Source of the DNA: Legionella genomosp. 1
Lineage (GTDB): Bacteria; Pseudomonadota; Gammaproteobacteria; Legionellales; Legionellaceae
NCBI GenBank assembly: GCA_945878975.1
Contig: CAMCUM010000004.1
Coordinates: 1 to 64,000, forward strand
Reading direction: 5' to 3'
Length of the DNA stretch: 64,000 bases
The translations under genes were made by a program, and so were the position numbers. The notes under the pieces are model-generated. The model was not told where the DNA came from. It made no database searches and saw nothing but the letters and a program-made list of their open reading frames with translations. This document shows, one piece after another, positions 8,535 through 18,873 of the stretch (positions are counted from its first letter, which is position 1; the number at the start of each line of letters is the position of its first letter).

Positions 8535-8825
8535 CTAATGTTGATCCTGTATCGGAATTGACCTTAAATTTTTAATTTCACGTTCAGTTAACTTCAATTG
8601 GTTACTGACTCTACGGAGCTCCGCTTTCACACGCCAATACCGCGCCAAAAACAAGCAAAATCCCAAACACACCCCAAGCGCCAACATACCTGTCATCAAA
8701 ACCGAAATAGGCATGGTCAATTTGGTCACATACAAATTAACTGGCACGGAGGCCGCATTCAAAGCAGCAAAACTGATACCGAACAAGATCAATAACAAAT
8801 AAAAAACTACGAGAATAATCTGCAT
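8535..8825 (-). CDS. lapA: LPS assembly protein LapA (DUF1049)
   Basis: This small (96 aa) inner-membrane protein is the usual partner of LapB. It has two hydrophobic segments (about residues 2-22 and 40-62) separated by the SFAALNAASVPVNLYV motif of the DUF1049 family, followed by a basic coiled-coil tail (RVKAELRRVSNQLKL). It lies 8 bp upstream of lapB on the same strand. An intrinsic terminator at 8895-8928 separates it from rpsA. Confidence 0.92.
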   Translation of the reverse strand: MQIILVVFYLLLILFGISFAALNAASVPVNLYVTKLTMPISVLMTGMLALGVCLGFCLFLARYWRVKAELRRVSNQLKLTEREIKNLRSIPIQDQH

Positions 8826-8894
8826 ATGTTCATCCCTTTACTCGTTAAGACCATTGTATCCAGATTTCAAAATTATGCCATACTTGATGCATAC

Positions 8895-8928
8895 AAAAAA
8901 GCCGCAAACACTTGTTAGTGTTTGCGGC
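8895..8928 (-). terminator. Rho-independent terminator after rpsA
   Basis: Read on the minus strand, an 11-bp perfect stem GCCGCAAACAC / GTGTTTGCGGC with a 6-base loop is followed by six T residues. It lies between the rpsA stop and the start of lapA, as expected for the end of the rpsA transcript. Confidence 0.9.
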
Positions 8929-8936
8929 CTAATATT

Positions 8937-9023
8937 TAAGGGTCATTAACAATTCATCTCTAAAAGCCCTAAGTCCCGAGGCTTATACACAGGACTTAGG
9001 CATCTGAATGATCAACAGCCTCA
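8937..9023. repeat. MITE-like element, GGGTCTGTTGACA family (diverged short copy)
   Basis: The left end, AAGGGTCATTAACAATTCATC, and the right end, GAATGATCAACAGCCTC, are degenerate versions of the family ends. The interior shares AAGCCCTAAGTCCCGAGGCTT with the copy at 5664. It is about 87 bp and noncoding, and lies between the rpsA stop and its terminator, so it is probably transcribed as part of the rpsA 3' UTR. Confidence 0.65.
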
Positions 9024-9044
9024 ACATAACAAACGAAAGCGTTT

Positions 9045-10736
9045 CTACTCGTTGTTATCTTTATTCATTTGTTCTTTCAGCAAATCGCCGAAGGTTGTCG
9101 ATACTACATCCGAACCTTTAGCACCTTTTGCGTATTTTTTCATAGCTTCGTCTTGATCTTCCACATCTTTCGCTTTGACCGACAACATCACAACGCCATT
9201 CTTTTTATCCACAGAAACCACCTTGGCTTCCAGTTGCTCACCAACTGTCACCACGGTTGTCGCATCATTTACTTTTTCAGTCGACAATTCTGTGTTTTTG
9301 ATTTTACCCACCACAGTATCTGTCAAAGCAACCGTCACAAATTTCGGTTCCACTGCAGTAACAGTACCCGTTACCACTGTACCTTTTGCATAGGTTGTTG
9401 ACATATCTTCAGGTTGCTCACCTTCTTCTAACTGTTTGAGTCCTAAAGAAATTCTTTCTCGATCTGGATCAATCGCTAAAATCACAGCTTCCAATTCTTG
9501 ACCTTTTTTGTACTGTTTCACAGCTTCTTCACCGGAAAGCGTCCAAGAAATATCAGACGAATGGACCAAACCATCAATATCACCGTCTAAACCAATGAAA
9601 ATTCCGAAGTCAGTAATAGAACGGATTTTTCCAGAAACTTTTTGACCCTTACTATGTGTTTGTGAGAAGTTTTGCCAAGGATTGCCAACGCATTGTTTCA
9701 TACCTAAAGAAACGCGACGACGTTCTTCGTCAATTTCTAATACCATCACATCCACAAGGTCACCTAAAGAAACGACTTTACTTGGATGGACATTTTTGTT
9801 GGTCCAGTCCATTTCGGACATGTGAACCAATCCTTCAACACCTTCTTCAATTTCAACAAAACAACCGTAATCAGTAATGTTCGTTACTTTACCTTGCAGG
9901 CGTTTGCCAATTGGATAACGATCTACCAAATCAACCCAAGGATCATTACCTAATTGTTTCATACCTAAAGAAACACGATTACGCTCACTGTCAAAGCTCA
10001 ATACCTTCACTTTCACATCTTGGCCAACTGTTAAGAGTTCACTAGGATGCTTCACACGCTTCCAAGAAATATCTGTAATATGCAACAGACCATCGATACC
10101 ACCTAAATCAATGAAAGCACCATAATCAGTCAGATTTTTAACAACCCCTGGCAGAACTTGGCCGTCATGCAATGATGCCAACAACGTTTGTCTATCTGCT
10201 GAGCTTTCTTCTTCGACGACAGCACGGCGCGATACAACAATATTATTCCGCTTGATGTCCATCTTAATAACTTTGAATTCTAATTCTTTCCCTTCTAGAT
10301 AAGAAGAGTCGCGTACAGGGCGAACATCTACCAACGATCCTGGTAAAAATGCACGAATGGTGCCAATTTCAACTGTGAAGCCACCTTTGACTTTACCAGA
10401 AATCAAACCAGTAACTGTCTCGCTATTTTCATAACTTTTCGACAATTTACGCCAAGATTCTTGTCGCTTGGCTTTCTCACGTGACAACAACGTCTCACCA
10501 TGGCCATCTTCCAAAGAATCCAACGCCACTTCGACCGTATCGCCAACTTCAATTTCTAAAAGACCATCTTTGTCTTTAAATTCTTCAATTGCAACTATCG
10601 CTTCGGATTTTAGGCCGGCATGTAAAGTAACAAAATCATCGTCAATCTCAATGACTTTGGCATTGATAATCGCGCCTTGGTAAAAATTTGTGCCGACAAT
10701 GCTTTCCTCGAAAAGCTCTTTGAAACTCTTTGACAT
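9045..10736 (-). CDS. rpsA: 30S ribosomal protein S1
   Basis: S1 binds mRNA on the small ribosomal subunit and helps unfold and position leaders. The 563-aa protein matches the full gammaproteobacterial length (about 557) and carries six S1 RNA-binding repeats. Copies of the motif [22 protein letters not shown] / DFGIFIGL recur, each ending with RVSLGMKQL-type sequences. The two N-terminal domains, which bind the ribosome, are present ([19 protein letters not shown]). It lies downstream of cmk, the standard order. The ihfB gene that often follows rpsA is absent; a terminator follows instead. Confidence 0.97.
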   Translation of the reverse strand: MSKSFKELFEESIVGTNFYQGAIINAKVIEIDDDFVTLHAGLKSEAIVAIEEFKDKDGLLEIEVGDTVEVALDSLEDGHGETLLSREKAKRQESWRKLSKSYENSETVTGLISGKVKGGFTVEIGTIRAFLPGSLVDVRPVRDSSYLEGKELEFKVIKMDIKRNNIVVSRRAVVEEESSADRQTLLASLHDGQVLPGVVKNLTDYGAFIDLGGIDGLLHITDISWKRVKHPSELLTVGQDVKVKVLSFDSERNRVSLGMKQLGNDPWVDLVDRYPIGKRLQGKVTNITDYGCFVEIEEGVEGLVHMSEMDWTNKNVHPSKVVSLGDLVDVMVLEIDEERRRVSLGMKQCVGNPWQNFSQTHSKGQKVSGKIRSITDFGIFIGLDGDIDGLVHSSDISWTLSGEEAVKQYKKGQELEAVILAIDPDRERISLGLKQLEEGEQPEDMSTTYAKGTVVTGTVTAVEPKFVTVALTDTVVGKIKNTELSTEKVNDATTVVTVGEQLEAKVVSVDKKNGVVMLSVKAKDVEDQDEAMKKYAKGAKGSDVVSTTFGDLLKEQMNKDNNE

Positions 10737-10874
10737 AGTAGGGAACTCGTAAAATTGTTATCTAATTAGGTCTTTGCTACGTCATCCCAAGCACAGCCAA
10801 GGAAAACAGGGACCTTAAATCAATAACAAATAAGTGAATGGAACAAATGAAATCCGATCTAATCGTGATTTCGC

Positions 10875-11582
10875 CTAAAGAGGAGGATGGTACAATCCTC
10901 GCTCCGCGGCCAATTGTAATATAATTTCTAAGACTTGTACAATGGTTAAACCTGTTGTATCTAGCTGAATAGCATGAACGGCTGGCATAAGCGGGGCATA
11001 CTTGCGCGCCATATCCCGCGCGTCACGCTCTGCCAATTCCGCAATCACGCTTTGCAAATCACTCTCCACGCCCCGCCCTATTAATTGCAAATAACGCCGC
11101 TTGGCACGCTCTTCTGCGCTAGCATACAAATATATTTTTAAATGGGCATTGGGGAAAACCACCGTGCCCATATCACGCCCATCGGTCACTAATCCTGGCC
11201 ATTGCGCAAATTCACGTTGCCGATCTAACAAAGCAGCACGCACATGTGGCAAGGCAGCCAATCGCGATGCTTCTTGCCCAACCTGTTCAGAACGAATCAA
11301 ATCAGTAATATTATGCCCATCCAAATAAACCAACTGATGATCCGGATCATCCAAAGTAAATTGCAAGGGTAACGCACGCGCCAATTCAATCAACCGCTCT
11401 AATGGATGAGGATAATGCGCTAAATCTTGGAGCACAGACACCGCAAGCGCACGATAAATGGCCCCGCTATCCAAAACATGCCAATTCAATACTTTGGCTA
11501 ATTGATGACACAACGTCCCTTTGCCTGTCCCACTCGGGCCATCTAAAGTAATCACTGGAGGATTGATCAATTGTGTTATCAC
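10875..11582 (-). CDS. cmk: Cytidylate kinase
   Basis: The enzyme phosphorylates CMP and dCMP. The 235-aa sequence has the P-loop GPSGTGKGTL at about residues 15-24, SGAIYRALA in the NMP-binding region, and the conserved DGRDMGTVVFPNAHLKIYL followed by ASAEERAKRR in the lid. Its GTG start overlaps the stop of serC by 4 bp (GTGA), so the two genes are translationally coupled. rpsA follows after 138 bp. Confidence 0.96.
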   Translation of the reverse strand: MITQLINPPVITLDGPSGTGKGTLCHQLAKVLNWHVLDSGAIYRALAVSVLQDLAHYPHPLERLIELARALPLQFTLDDPDHQLVYLDGHNITDLIRSEQVGQEASRLAALPHVRAALLDRQREFAQWPGLVTDGRDMGTVVFPNAHLKIYLYASAEERAKRRYLQLIGRGVESDLQSVIAELAERDARDMARKYAPLMPAVHAIQLDTTGLTIVQVLEIILQLAAERGLYHPPL

Positions 11583-12694
11583 TGATGCACCTTAGAAAAA
11601 TCTGTCATAAAGTCTAATAAAGCATCTACGCCAGCCATTGGCATTGCATTGTAGATGCTGGCACGAATACCCCCTACTAATTTATGACCTTTGAGCGCAT
11701 ACAAGCCAGCTTGTTCAGCTTCGGCTACAAAGGTTACCTCTAATTCTGTACTTGGCAAAGAAAAGCAGACATTCATGAGGGATCGATTCGCTTTCTCTAC
11801 TTTACAACGGTAGAAAGATGACGCGTCGATATAATCATAGAGTTTGGCTGCTTTTTGTAAATTTTTCTGCTCCATCACCGCGATGCCGCCTTCAGATTGA
11901 AGCCATTGGAACATTTTATATGCCATATAACAACAGAAGGTAGGCGGCGTCGCATACAGCGAATGGTGCTGAGCATGCACTCGATAATCTAACATAGTTG
12001 GAATCGGTAATTCAGGGAGATGCTGTAACAAATCAGCACGAACAATCACCACCGTCATCCCTGCGGGGGCAATATTCTTTTGCGACCCAGCAAAAATCAA
12101 GCCATAATCACTCACCGTCAATGTTTCCGATAACAAACTTGAGGTCATATCCACTACCAATGGTAAATTTTGACCAAGTTTGGGAGGTTCTGGAAAGCGC
12201 ACCCCATTGACTGTTTCATTTTCCGCATAATACACATAGGCTGTATCATCTTGGATCTGCCAAAGCAACGGATCGGGGACACGAACAAATCCCTCTGCTT
12301 CTGCACTCGCAATACAGTACGCAGAGCGCAACCGTTTGGCCTCTTCCAACGCCATTTTTGACCATACACCCGTCACAAAATAACCACCTGACTGACCTTG
12401 CGACAATAAATTGAGGGGTACCATAGCAAAATGCGTGCGCGCTGCACCACCAACAAACAAAACATGGTAGGTTTCTGGAATATTGAGCAACTGGCGCAAC
12501 AAAGATTCAGCATCTGCCATCATCTTCATAAACATGGGCGTACGATGACCAAGTTCTACGACAGACATACCTTGATGCTGCCAATCAAACCATTCATCAT
12601 GCGCCGCTCGCATGACAGGTTCCGGCATCATTGCCGGACCTGCGCCAAAATTATAAATCGGTGCTTTCCTGAAGTTCTGGGAATTCTGGGACAT
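11579..12694 (-). CDS. serC: Phosphoserine aminotransferase
   Basis: This PLP enzyme of serine (and often pyridoxal phosphate) synthesis transaminates 3-phosphohydroxypyruvate. The 371-aa sequence has the family N terminus [14 protein letters not shown], the PLP-lysine region [17 protein letters not shown], and the C-terminal end [12 protein letters not shown]. The ATG at 12694 lies inside the 3' end of gyrA, giving a 44-bp overlap; any later start would remove the conserved N terminus. Many gammaproteobacteria have pheA and aroA between serC and cmk; here serC touches cmk directly. Confidence 0.96.
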   Translation of the reverse strand: MSQNSQNFRKAPIYNFGAGPAMMPEPVMRAAHDEWFDWQHQGMSVVELGHRTPMFMKMMADAESLLRQLLNIPETYHVLFVGGAARTHFAMVPLNLLSQGQSGGYFVTGVWSKMALEEAKRLRSAYCIASAEAEGFVRVPDPLLWQIQDDTAYVYYAENETVNGVRFPEPPKLGQNLPLVVDMTSSLLSETLTVSDYGLIFAGSQKNIAPAGMTVVIVRADLLQHLPELPIPTMLDYRVHAQHHSLYATPPTFCCYMAYKMFQWLQSEGGIAVMEQKNLQKAAKLYDYIDASSFYRCKVEKANRSLMNVCFSLPSTELEVTFVAEAEQAGLYALKGHKLVGGIRASIYNAMPMAGVDALLDFMTDFSKVHQ

Positions 12695-15221
12695 CTTGGA
12701 TATCCTCTATACGTTGCATACCGACCACGCGCTCACCCGGTGTCACATTGATCAAGCGCACCCCTTGCGTATTGCGACCAATGATCGACAATTCGCTGAC
12801 TTTAAAACGAACCAACGTACCTTGATCTGTGATCAACATCGCCTCGTCTTCATCATTCACTTGGACTGCTCGCACAACAGCGCCATTGCGTTCACTCACT
12901 TGAATAGAAATCACGCCCTGTCCGCCACGTCCGGTAATACGATACTCGTCAATACTTGTGCGCTTGCCATAGCCCATTTCAGTCGCTGTTAAGATCGTAC
13001 CGTCTGGTTTCGCTACCACCAATGAAATAACCGATTGGCCTTCACTTAAGCGAATACCACGCACACCGCGCGCCGTACGTCCCATAGGCCGAATCAAAGT
13101 CTCAGCAAACCGGATGACTTTACCGGCATCCGAAAACAACATAATGTCTTTCGTTCCATCGGTAATATCGACCCCAACCAATCGATCATTTTCATCCAAA
13201 TCAATTGCGATAATACCCGAGCTTCTGGGCCGTGAGAATGCCGCCAAAGGCACTTTTTTGACCGTACCTTGTTTGGTGACCATGAACACAAATTTGTCTT
13301 CATCATAAGTTCTCACCGGCAACATAGCATTGATCGATTCCTGTTCCGCCAATGGCAAAATATTAATGATCGGTTTACCCCGCGCGACTCTACTTGCCAA
13401 AGGTAATTCATACGTCTTTAACCAGTATAATTTACCATGGTTAGAAAAACACAGCAGCGTATCATGCGTGCTAGAAATCACTAATCTCTCAATGAAATCT
13501 TCCTCTTTGACATTAGTAGCTGACTTGCCCTTCCCACCACGATGCTGTGCTTGATACATGGAAATAGGTTGATATTTCACATATCCTTGATGCGATAAGG
13601 TCACCACCACATCCTCTTCTGTGATCAAATCCTCGATAGTCAAATCTTCTTTCGAAGCAATAATTTCGGTGCGACGCGCATCGCCAAATTGAGCTTTGAC
13701 CTCTTGAATTTCTGTGCAAATCACATCCATTAAACGCTCCGGTGACCCGAGGATATCTAATAGGTCAGCGATCGCAACCAGCAAGCCTTCATACTCGCTC
13801 AAAATTTTATCTTGTTCTAAAGCAGTCAAGCGGTGCAAGCGCAATTCTAGGATCGCTTGCGCTTGTTCAGGAGACAAACGATACCCTTCGTCCGACAAAC
13901 CAAAATGTTCTGGTAAGTCATTGACACGACAGATATCATCCCCAACCCTCTCCAACATGCTTTTTACCAACCCTGGCTGCCAAATTTGCGCCATCAATTG
14001 ATCTTTCGCAATTTGCGGGGTACTCGCTTGTTTGATCAGCGTAATCATCTCGTCAATATTAGCCAAAGCGATGCCTAAGCCTTCTAAAAGATGTGCTCGA
14101 CTACGCGCTTTTTTCAATTCAAAAATACAGCGACGTGTCACGACTTCGCGTCGGTGCTTCAGAAAATACTCTAAAATCTGTTTGAGATTGAGCGTCCTCG
14201 GTTGCCTATCCACCAAGGCCACCATATTGATCCCAAACACCACCTGCATTTGCGTATGCGCATACAGATTATTTAAAATAACTTCAGCAATTTCGCCACG
14301 TTTTAATTCAATCACGACCCGCATGCCTTGTCGATCCGATTCATCACGCAAACCGGAAATACCTTCCAGTTTCTTGTCACGAACCAATTCTGCAATACGC
14401 TCTACCAAACGTGCTTTATTCACTTGATACGGCAATTCGTTGATGATGATGGCATGTCGCTGCTGAGCATCCGTTTCAATTTCAGTTTTTGCTCGGATCG
14501 AAATACGCCCACGTCCAGTACGATAAGCTTCGACAATACCCGCACGGCCATTGATGATACCCGCTGTAGGGAAGTCGGGACCTGGCACAAAATTCATTAA
14601 TTCGTCAATGGTGATCTCAGGGTTGGCAATAACCGCCAAGGTCGCATCTAAAATTTCGGTCAAATTATGCGGAGGGATATTGGTGGCCATCCCAACTGCA
14701 ATCCCAGAAGAACCATTGATCAACAAATTTGGAATGCGTGCTGGCATCACATTTGGTGCAAATTCTGTTTCATCATAATTAGGACTAAAATCAACCGTTT
14801 CCTTATCCAAATCGGCTAATAATGTATGCGCCAATTTAGACATTCTAATTTCGGTATACCGCATGGCCGCAGGCGAATCACCATCTACAGAACCAAAGTT
14901 TCCTTGACCATCGACCAACATGTAACGCATCGAAAAATTCTGCGCCATCCGTACGATGGTATCGTACACCGCCGTATCACCGTGCGGATGATACTTACCG
15001 ATCACATCCCCGACGACCCGCGCCGATTTTTTATAAGGTTTAGACCAGTCATTCCCCAATTCACTCATAGCAAACAAGACACGACGATGTACAGGTTTCA
15101 AACCATCTCGCACATCCGGCAAAGCACGACCGACGATAACGCTCATCGCGTAATCTAAATAAGATTGTTTTAACTCATCTTCAATATTGACCGGTATGAC
15201 TTCTTTTGCTGAATAAACCAT
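12651..15221 (-). CDS. gyrA: DNA gyrase subunit A
   Basis: GyrA is the breakage-reunion subunit of gyrase, which introduces negative supercoils. The 856-aa protein aligns without offset to E. coli GyrA at the N terminus ([20 protein letters not shown]). The quinolone region reads [17 protein letters not shown], so the positions equivalent to Ser83 and Asp87 are Thr and Asp; Thr83 is a common natural variant. The catalytic Tyr lies in the AAMRYTEIR motif near residue 122. The C-terminal beta-pinwheel has its GyrA-box-like QHRGGKGKS. The ATG at 15221 has AGAGG nine bases upstream; the 13 in-frame residues before it are not family-like. It is followed by an overlapping serC. Confidence 0.97.
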   Translation of the reverse strand: MVYSAKEVIPVNIEDELKQSYLDYAMSVIVGRALPDVRDGLKPVHRRVLFAMSELGNDWSKPYKKSARVVGDVIGKYHPHGDTAVYDTIVRMAQNFSMRYMLVDGQGNFGSVDGDSPAAMRYTEIRMSKLAHTLLADLDKETVDFSPNYDETEFAPNVMPARIPNLLINGSSGIAVGMATNIPPHNLTEILDATLAVIANPEITIDELMNFVPGPDFPTAGIINGRAGIVEAYRTGRGRISIRAKTEIETDAQQRHAIIINELPYQVNKARLVERIAELVRDKKLEGISGLRDESDRQGMRVVIELKRGEIAEVILNNLYAHTQMQVVFGINMVALVDRQPRTLNLKQILEYFLKHRREVVTRRCIFELKKARSRAHLLEGLGIALANIDEMITLIKQASTPQIAKDQLMAQIWQPGLVKSMLERVGDDICRVNDLPEHFGLSDEGYRLSPEQAQAILELRLHRLTALEQDKILSEYEGLLVAIADLLDILGSPERLMDVICTEIQEVKAQFGDARRTEIIASKEDLTIEDLITEEDVVVTLSHQGYVKYQPISMYQAQHRGGKGKSATNVKEEDFIERLVISSTHDTLLCFSNHGKLYWLKTYELPLASRVARGKPIINILPLAEQESINAMLPVRTYDEDKFVFMVTKQGTVKKVPLAAFSRPRSSGIIAIDLDENDRLVGVDITDGTKDIMLFSDAGKVIRFAETLIRPMGRTARGVRGIRLSEGQSVISLVVAKPDGTILTATEMGYGKRTSIDEYRITGRGGQGVISIQVSERNGAVVRAVQVNDEDEAMLITDQGTLVRFKVSELSIIGRNTQGVRLINVTPGERVVGMQRIEDIQDVPEFPELQESTDL

Positions 15222-15358
15222 ATGCGATTCGCCTCTTAAAATAATAACGAAGTGTACCATATCTCCAAAAAAGAGGACAGATTATCATTGTGTTTTGAAG
15301 TGGATTCAACGCGTAAATTTATGTATGATACTTTAATGCTTTAAAGTAAGGATATTTT

Positions 15359-16630
15359 ATGAAACCAGACGTGGCCACATTATCTATCGCAGGACATGAT
15401 AATATTGAACTTCCTATCCTCATTCCTACGCTAGGTACGAATGTGCTAGATATTAACAAATTAGGTGACAGTGATCTGTTTACTTTCGATCCCGGATTCA
15501 TGTCTACCGCATCATGTGAGTCAAAAATCACTTATATTGATGGCGACAAAGGTATTCTCTTGTATCGAGGCTATCCGATTGATCAATTAGCTGAGAAAAA
15601 AACGTTTTTGGATATCTGTTATCTCCTACTCAATGGAGAACTACCCAGCAACACAGAACAAACTGCTTTTCGCCAACTCGTCAACAAACATACGATGGTG
15701 CATCAGCAAATGTATCAATTTTTGAATGGGTTTCGACGTGATGCGCATCCAATGGCCATCATGGTCGGTATCGTCGGTGCTTTGTCTGCGTTTTATCATG
15801 ACTCAATGGATCTCACCAACCAACAAGACCGCTATACATCCGCCATTCGCTTGATTGCTAAAATGCCCACGCTCGCTGCGATGAGTTATAAATATTCCAT
15901 CGGCTTTCCTTACATTTATCCACAAAATAGAATGTCGTATGCCGAAAATTTCCTACACATGATGTTTGGCACCCCAACTGAAAGTACGGTTCCCAACCCA
16001 GTGCTGGTCAAAGCCATGGATACCATCTTCATTCTCCATGCGGATCATGAACAAAATGCCTCCACCTCAACCGTACGTTTAGCTGGCTCTACGGGTGCAA
16101 ACCCATTTGCCTGTATTTCTGCTGGCATCGGTGCTCTATGGGGTCCTGCACATGGCGGCGCCAACGAAGCTTGCTTGAACATGCTCAAAGAAATTGGCGA
16201 TATCAACAAAATCAATGAATACATCAAACGCGCCAAAGATAAAAATGATCCCTTCCGGTTGATGGGTTTCGGACATCGTGTGTATAAAAGCTATGATCCA
16301 CGCGCAAAAGTCATGCGCCAAACCTGTCATGAGGTTTTAAATGCGGTCGGAGCAAAAGATGAGCCCCTTTTCAAACTGGCCATGGAATTGGAACGGATTG
16401 CCCTAGAAGATGATTATTTTATTGAGAAAAAACTCTATCCTAATGTGGACTTTTACTCAGGCTTAACCCTAAGCGCGATCGGGATACCAACCAATATGTT
16501 CACTGTGATCTTCGCGTTAGCCAGAACCGTAGGCTGGATGTCACATTGGCTAGAAATGACCGCAGGCTCCGCCAAAATTGGACGCCCCCGCCAATTTTAT
16601 ACAGGGGAAAAACAACGAGATGTCAAATAG
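15359..16630 (+). CDS. gltA: Citrate synthase (type II)
   Basis: The enzyme condenses acetyl-CoA and oxaloacetate at the entry of the TCA cycle. The 423-aa length matches hexameric gram-negative citrate synthases. Conserved catalytic blocks are present: [14 protein letters not shown] with the active-site His, [13 protein letters not shown] with the second His, and NVDFYSGL with the catalytic Asp. The ATG follows TAAGGAT. It is divergent from gyrA (137 bp apart) and convergent with the next gene. Confidence 0.97.
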   Translation: MKPDVATLSIAGHDNIELPILIPTLGTNVLDINKLGDSDLFTFDPGFMSTASCESKITYIDGDKGILLYRGYPIDQLAEKKTFLDICYLLLNGELPSNTEQTAFRQLVNKHTMVHQQMYQFLNGFRRDAHPMAIMVGIVGALSAFYHDSMDLTNQQDRYTSAIRLIAKMPTLAAMSYKYSIGFPYIYPQNRMSYAENFLHMMFGTPTESTVPNPVLVKAMDTIFILHADHEQNASTSTVRLAGSTGANPFACISAGIGALWGPAHGGANEACLNMLKEIGDINKINEYIKRAKDKNDPFRLMGFGHRVYKSYDPRAKVMRQTCHEVLNAVGAKDEPLFKLAMELERIALEDDYFIEKKLYPNVDFYSGLTLSAIGIPTNMFTVIFALARTVGWMSHWLEMTAGSAKIGRPRQFYTGEKQRDVK

Positions 16631-16657
16631 TCAGGCATCGACGTGTGAACAAATGCA

Positions 16658-16740
16658 GCCCGGGTGAAACGGTAGTGTCATCCGGGATTGAAACCAATAC
16701 CCACCCAGTTGTTTTACGACACAGTACCGGTTACCCCGAG
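16658..16740. repeat. Imperfect palindromic repeat after gltA
   Basis: CCCGGGTGAAACGGTAGTGTC at the left is mirrored by ACACAGTACCGGTTACCCCGAG at the right. It resembles the element after rph (58338-58413), built on CCCGGATGAA arms. It sits between the two convergent genes and could fold at both transcript ends. Confidence 0.5.
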
Positions 16741-16749
16741 CTACGCCTC

Positions 16750-18489
16750 TTAAACATACATGCCGTATTGTTTATCGTCATCTTTTTTGGCGGCGGCTGT
16801 ATCATCAGGCTGTCTCCACATCAAACTCCCTAGAGCCCCAGCCACACTCCCCAAAATACCCCAACCACCGCGTGCTGAATCTACTGGCCTCTTTACAGAA
16901 TAAGGGGTCACCAATAATGGCTTCCTTTTTTCTTGTACCACCCCATTTTCCAAATCAGCACCTGGTTGGGCATAAGAGCTCGACTGTAGAGGCGTAGTCA
17001 TCGTATTGCCGTTTGAAATATTTCGGTGCCTCAACCCGCTACCGTCACTCGCGGTAGAAGAAGTATCATCCGAGTGATGAACTGGTGAGATTTTGTGCTG
17101 TGGTTGCGGATTAATGTGCACCACCAAAGAGCGCAAAAATCCTACTGATATCTCATTTTTCTGAACTGCTAAACGCTTCCACAACTCATCAGGCTTCGCA
17201 CATTGTTGGATAATCATTATAATCTCTCCAGCATTTTCCGCTGTAACAAAATCAGCCCTACTAGCCAACGCTGTGCACAATTCCATATAAACAAAGAAAT
17301 GAGACCCAGTGATATCCAATTTTAAAAAATCTACAAACACTTGTCCCCACGGGCGGCTCAACGCATCTGTACGAATGAATGCACTCCATTTTTGCACCAG
17401 AGATGCTCTCTGATCTGGCTTTAGGCGAGCATAACAGTCGTCGTACATATCGCGCGATGGCTGGGAAACAGGGAATGGATGGGATGCACTCAATAAATCA
17501 ATCAAAGTTTGACAATAATCCACATCTAATCGTTGCGCTGCCGATATCACAATATGGTTACTCATAGACATGTCTGCCAAATTTCTCCGATGCTGCTCAA
17601 GGCGACTCCAAATTCGCTGGTCTAAAAGTCCAGAAAATTCTCCTATCAATTTCGCCAAGTCCACAGGTGCTGCACTGACTTTCACTTGCTCAAACGCGAG
17701 CTCTTCAAGTTGACCATTTTTTCGCAATGCCACCACTGCTTCGGCTATTTCGCTAGGAAGAGGATGCGTCTCAAGCGCCATCACAATCGTCTGTTTCATT
17801 CGCGCTTCTTGCTGTTCGATGACACGCGCTGTTTGCACCATTTCTGGCAACAGATTCTCTTGTGCAAGTATCATGATAGCCTTTCTATAATCCGAAATAT
17901 TTTGGACAGATACTAATTTATGCACATAAGGATAACAGGCCTTCACAGCTATCATGGCCCTGATCTCAGTTGCATAATCTCGCAGTGCAGGTTGCGCTGC
18001 TATTGCTTTGTAAAACTGTGCGCTCAAATCAGGTACCAGTTTAAGTTGTGTCACCCGCATCATTTGCGCCAGTCTCTCGTAATGTTTGTCTACCGGCTTC
18101 AGACCCGATTTCTGCAATAATTGCAAGCCTTCTAGGCCCGTAGTCAATGGGTCGTAACTCGCCATGAACGCAATATTATCTTGGGAAAATAAATCGTTGT
18201 TCGCTAATTCCTTCACATTGTGCATGAATGCGCCACTCGCAAAACGCCCCAAACCAGAGAAACAAAATAGGATAAACCGTGCATACAAACCAGGACGTAC
18301 AAACGACGCGCACAATAATCCCAGTATCGATTTAATACGATCTTCATTCGTAACCTCTAGATCAATCGTTTCTAAAGTTCTTAATTGCACTTTCATCGCT
18401 GAAGGAATGAAAAACCGTAAAAAATACAATTTTTTAAAATAAAACTGAAGATTTTTCAGTTCATCTCGTACTGTTATTGATAAAGCCAT
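16750..18489 (-). CDS. Hypothetical 579-aa helical protein, effector candidate
   Basis: I recognise no family. The protein is mostly alpha-helical by composition. A hydrophobic patch occurs at about residues 55-85 (SILGLLCASFVRPG, ARFILFCFSGLGRF), followed by a long run of amphipathic helices. After about residue 460 comes a low-complexity Ser/Thr/Pro/Gln linker (SDDTSSTASDGSG), and the tail combines a short Gly-rich hydrophobic stretch with a charged end (AAAKKDDDKQYG). Long helical proteins with disordered, charged C termini resemble type IVB effectors of Legionellales, but that is inference only. The ATG has GGA nine bases upstream. A weak promoter is suggested at 18532-18559. It stands alone, convergent with gltA, with a 58-aa ORF transcribed divergently. 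Confidence 0.75.
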   Translation of the reverse strand: MALSITVRDELKNLQFYFKKLYFLRFFIPSAMKVQLRTLETIDLEVTNEDRIKSILGLLCASFVRPGLYARFILFCFSGLGRFASGAFMHNVKELANNDLFSQDNIAFMASYDPLTTGLEGLQLLQKSGLKPVDKHYERLAQMMRVTQLKLVPDLSAQFYKAIAAQPALRDYATEIRAMIAVKACYPYVHKLVSVQNISDYRKAIMILAQENLLPEMVQTARVIEQQEARMKQTIVMALETHPLPSEIAEAVVALRKNGQLEELAFEQVKVSAAPVDLAKLIGEFSGLLDQRIWSRLEQHRRNLADMSMSNHIVISAAQRLDVDYCQTLIDLLSASHPFPVSQPSRDMYDDCYARLKPDQRASLVQKWSAFIRTDALSRPWGQVFVDFLKLDITGSHFFVYMELCTALASRADFVTAENAGEIIMIIQQCAKPDELWKRLAVQKNEISVGFLRSLVVHINPQPQHKISPVHHSDDTSSTASDGSGLRHRNISNGNTMTTPLQSSSYAQPGADLENGVVQEKRKPLLVTPYSVKRPVDSARGGWGILGSVAGALGSLMWRQPDDTAAAKKDDDKQYGMYV

Positions 18490-18531
18490 AAGATAAGTCC
18501 ATGTCTAATATTTGAACATAAAACAATCGTT

Positions 18532-18559
18532 ATTTTAACACAAATAAAAATCAAAACAA
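18532..18559 (-). promoter_or_regulatory. Possible promoter of the 579-aa protein gene
   Basis: On the minus strand, TTGTTT and TAAAAT are separated by 16 bases, with TG one base before the -10 (extended -10 form). The -10 ends 42 bases before the ATG at 18489. Both hexamers lie in AT-rich sequence, so chance occurrence is possible. Confidence 0.35.
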
Positions 18560-18655
18560 ACTATTTTTAAACATTGTGGTTGATATAAGGAAATTCCAAA
18601 TTCTCCACAATATGCTACACTTCTTATAGTAAATAAGTCACAAGAGATAATCACT

Positions 18656-18832
18656 ATGGATAGTAACCCCTCCGACACACCTGCAATAGATGACGTCCCA
18701 CAGACCTTGGAACCAACTTTACAAGACTCGCGAGAGACTATGGCTCATTACAAAGAAGCGATGACGACACTTCGTACCGAGATGCGTGCAAAGGACAGAG
18801 AATACCCTGGACAATTAAAAAAAAACCAGTAA
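18656..18832 (+). CDS. Hypothetical 58-aa small protein
   Basis: The short frame has its ATG at 18656, CAAGAGA as a plausible ribosome binding site eight bases upstream, and a TAA at 18830-18832. The peptide is hydrophilic: an acidic, Pro-rich first half (SDTPAIDDVPQTLEPTL) and a second half with amphipathic helical character (MAHYKEAMTTLRTEMRAKDRE) ending in lysines. No signal peptide or membrane segment is seen and no family is recognised. It lies between a divergent effector-like gene and the glycosyltransferase, 41 bp upstream of the latter on the same strand, so the two may be co-transcribed. Confidence 0.45.
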   Translation: MDSNPSDTPAIDDVPQTLEPTLQDSRETMAHYKEAMTTLRTEMRAKDREYPGQLKKNQ

Positions 18833-18873
18833 CAATGCGGTGATTTTCTCCAACATATCATCCAACAACCTAT

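Noticed and set aside
15062-15221. Quinolone resistance inferred from Thr at GyrA position 83
   Set aside because: Thr83 is the normal residue in several gammaproteobacteria, and Asp87 is intact, so no resistance is claimed.
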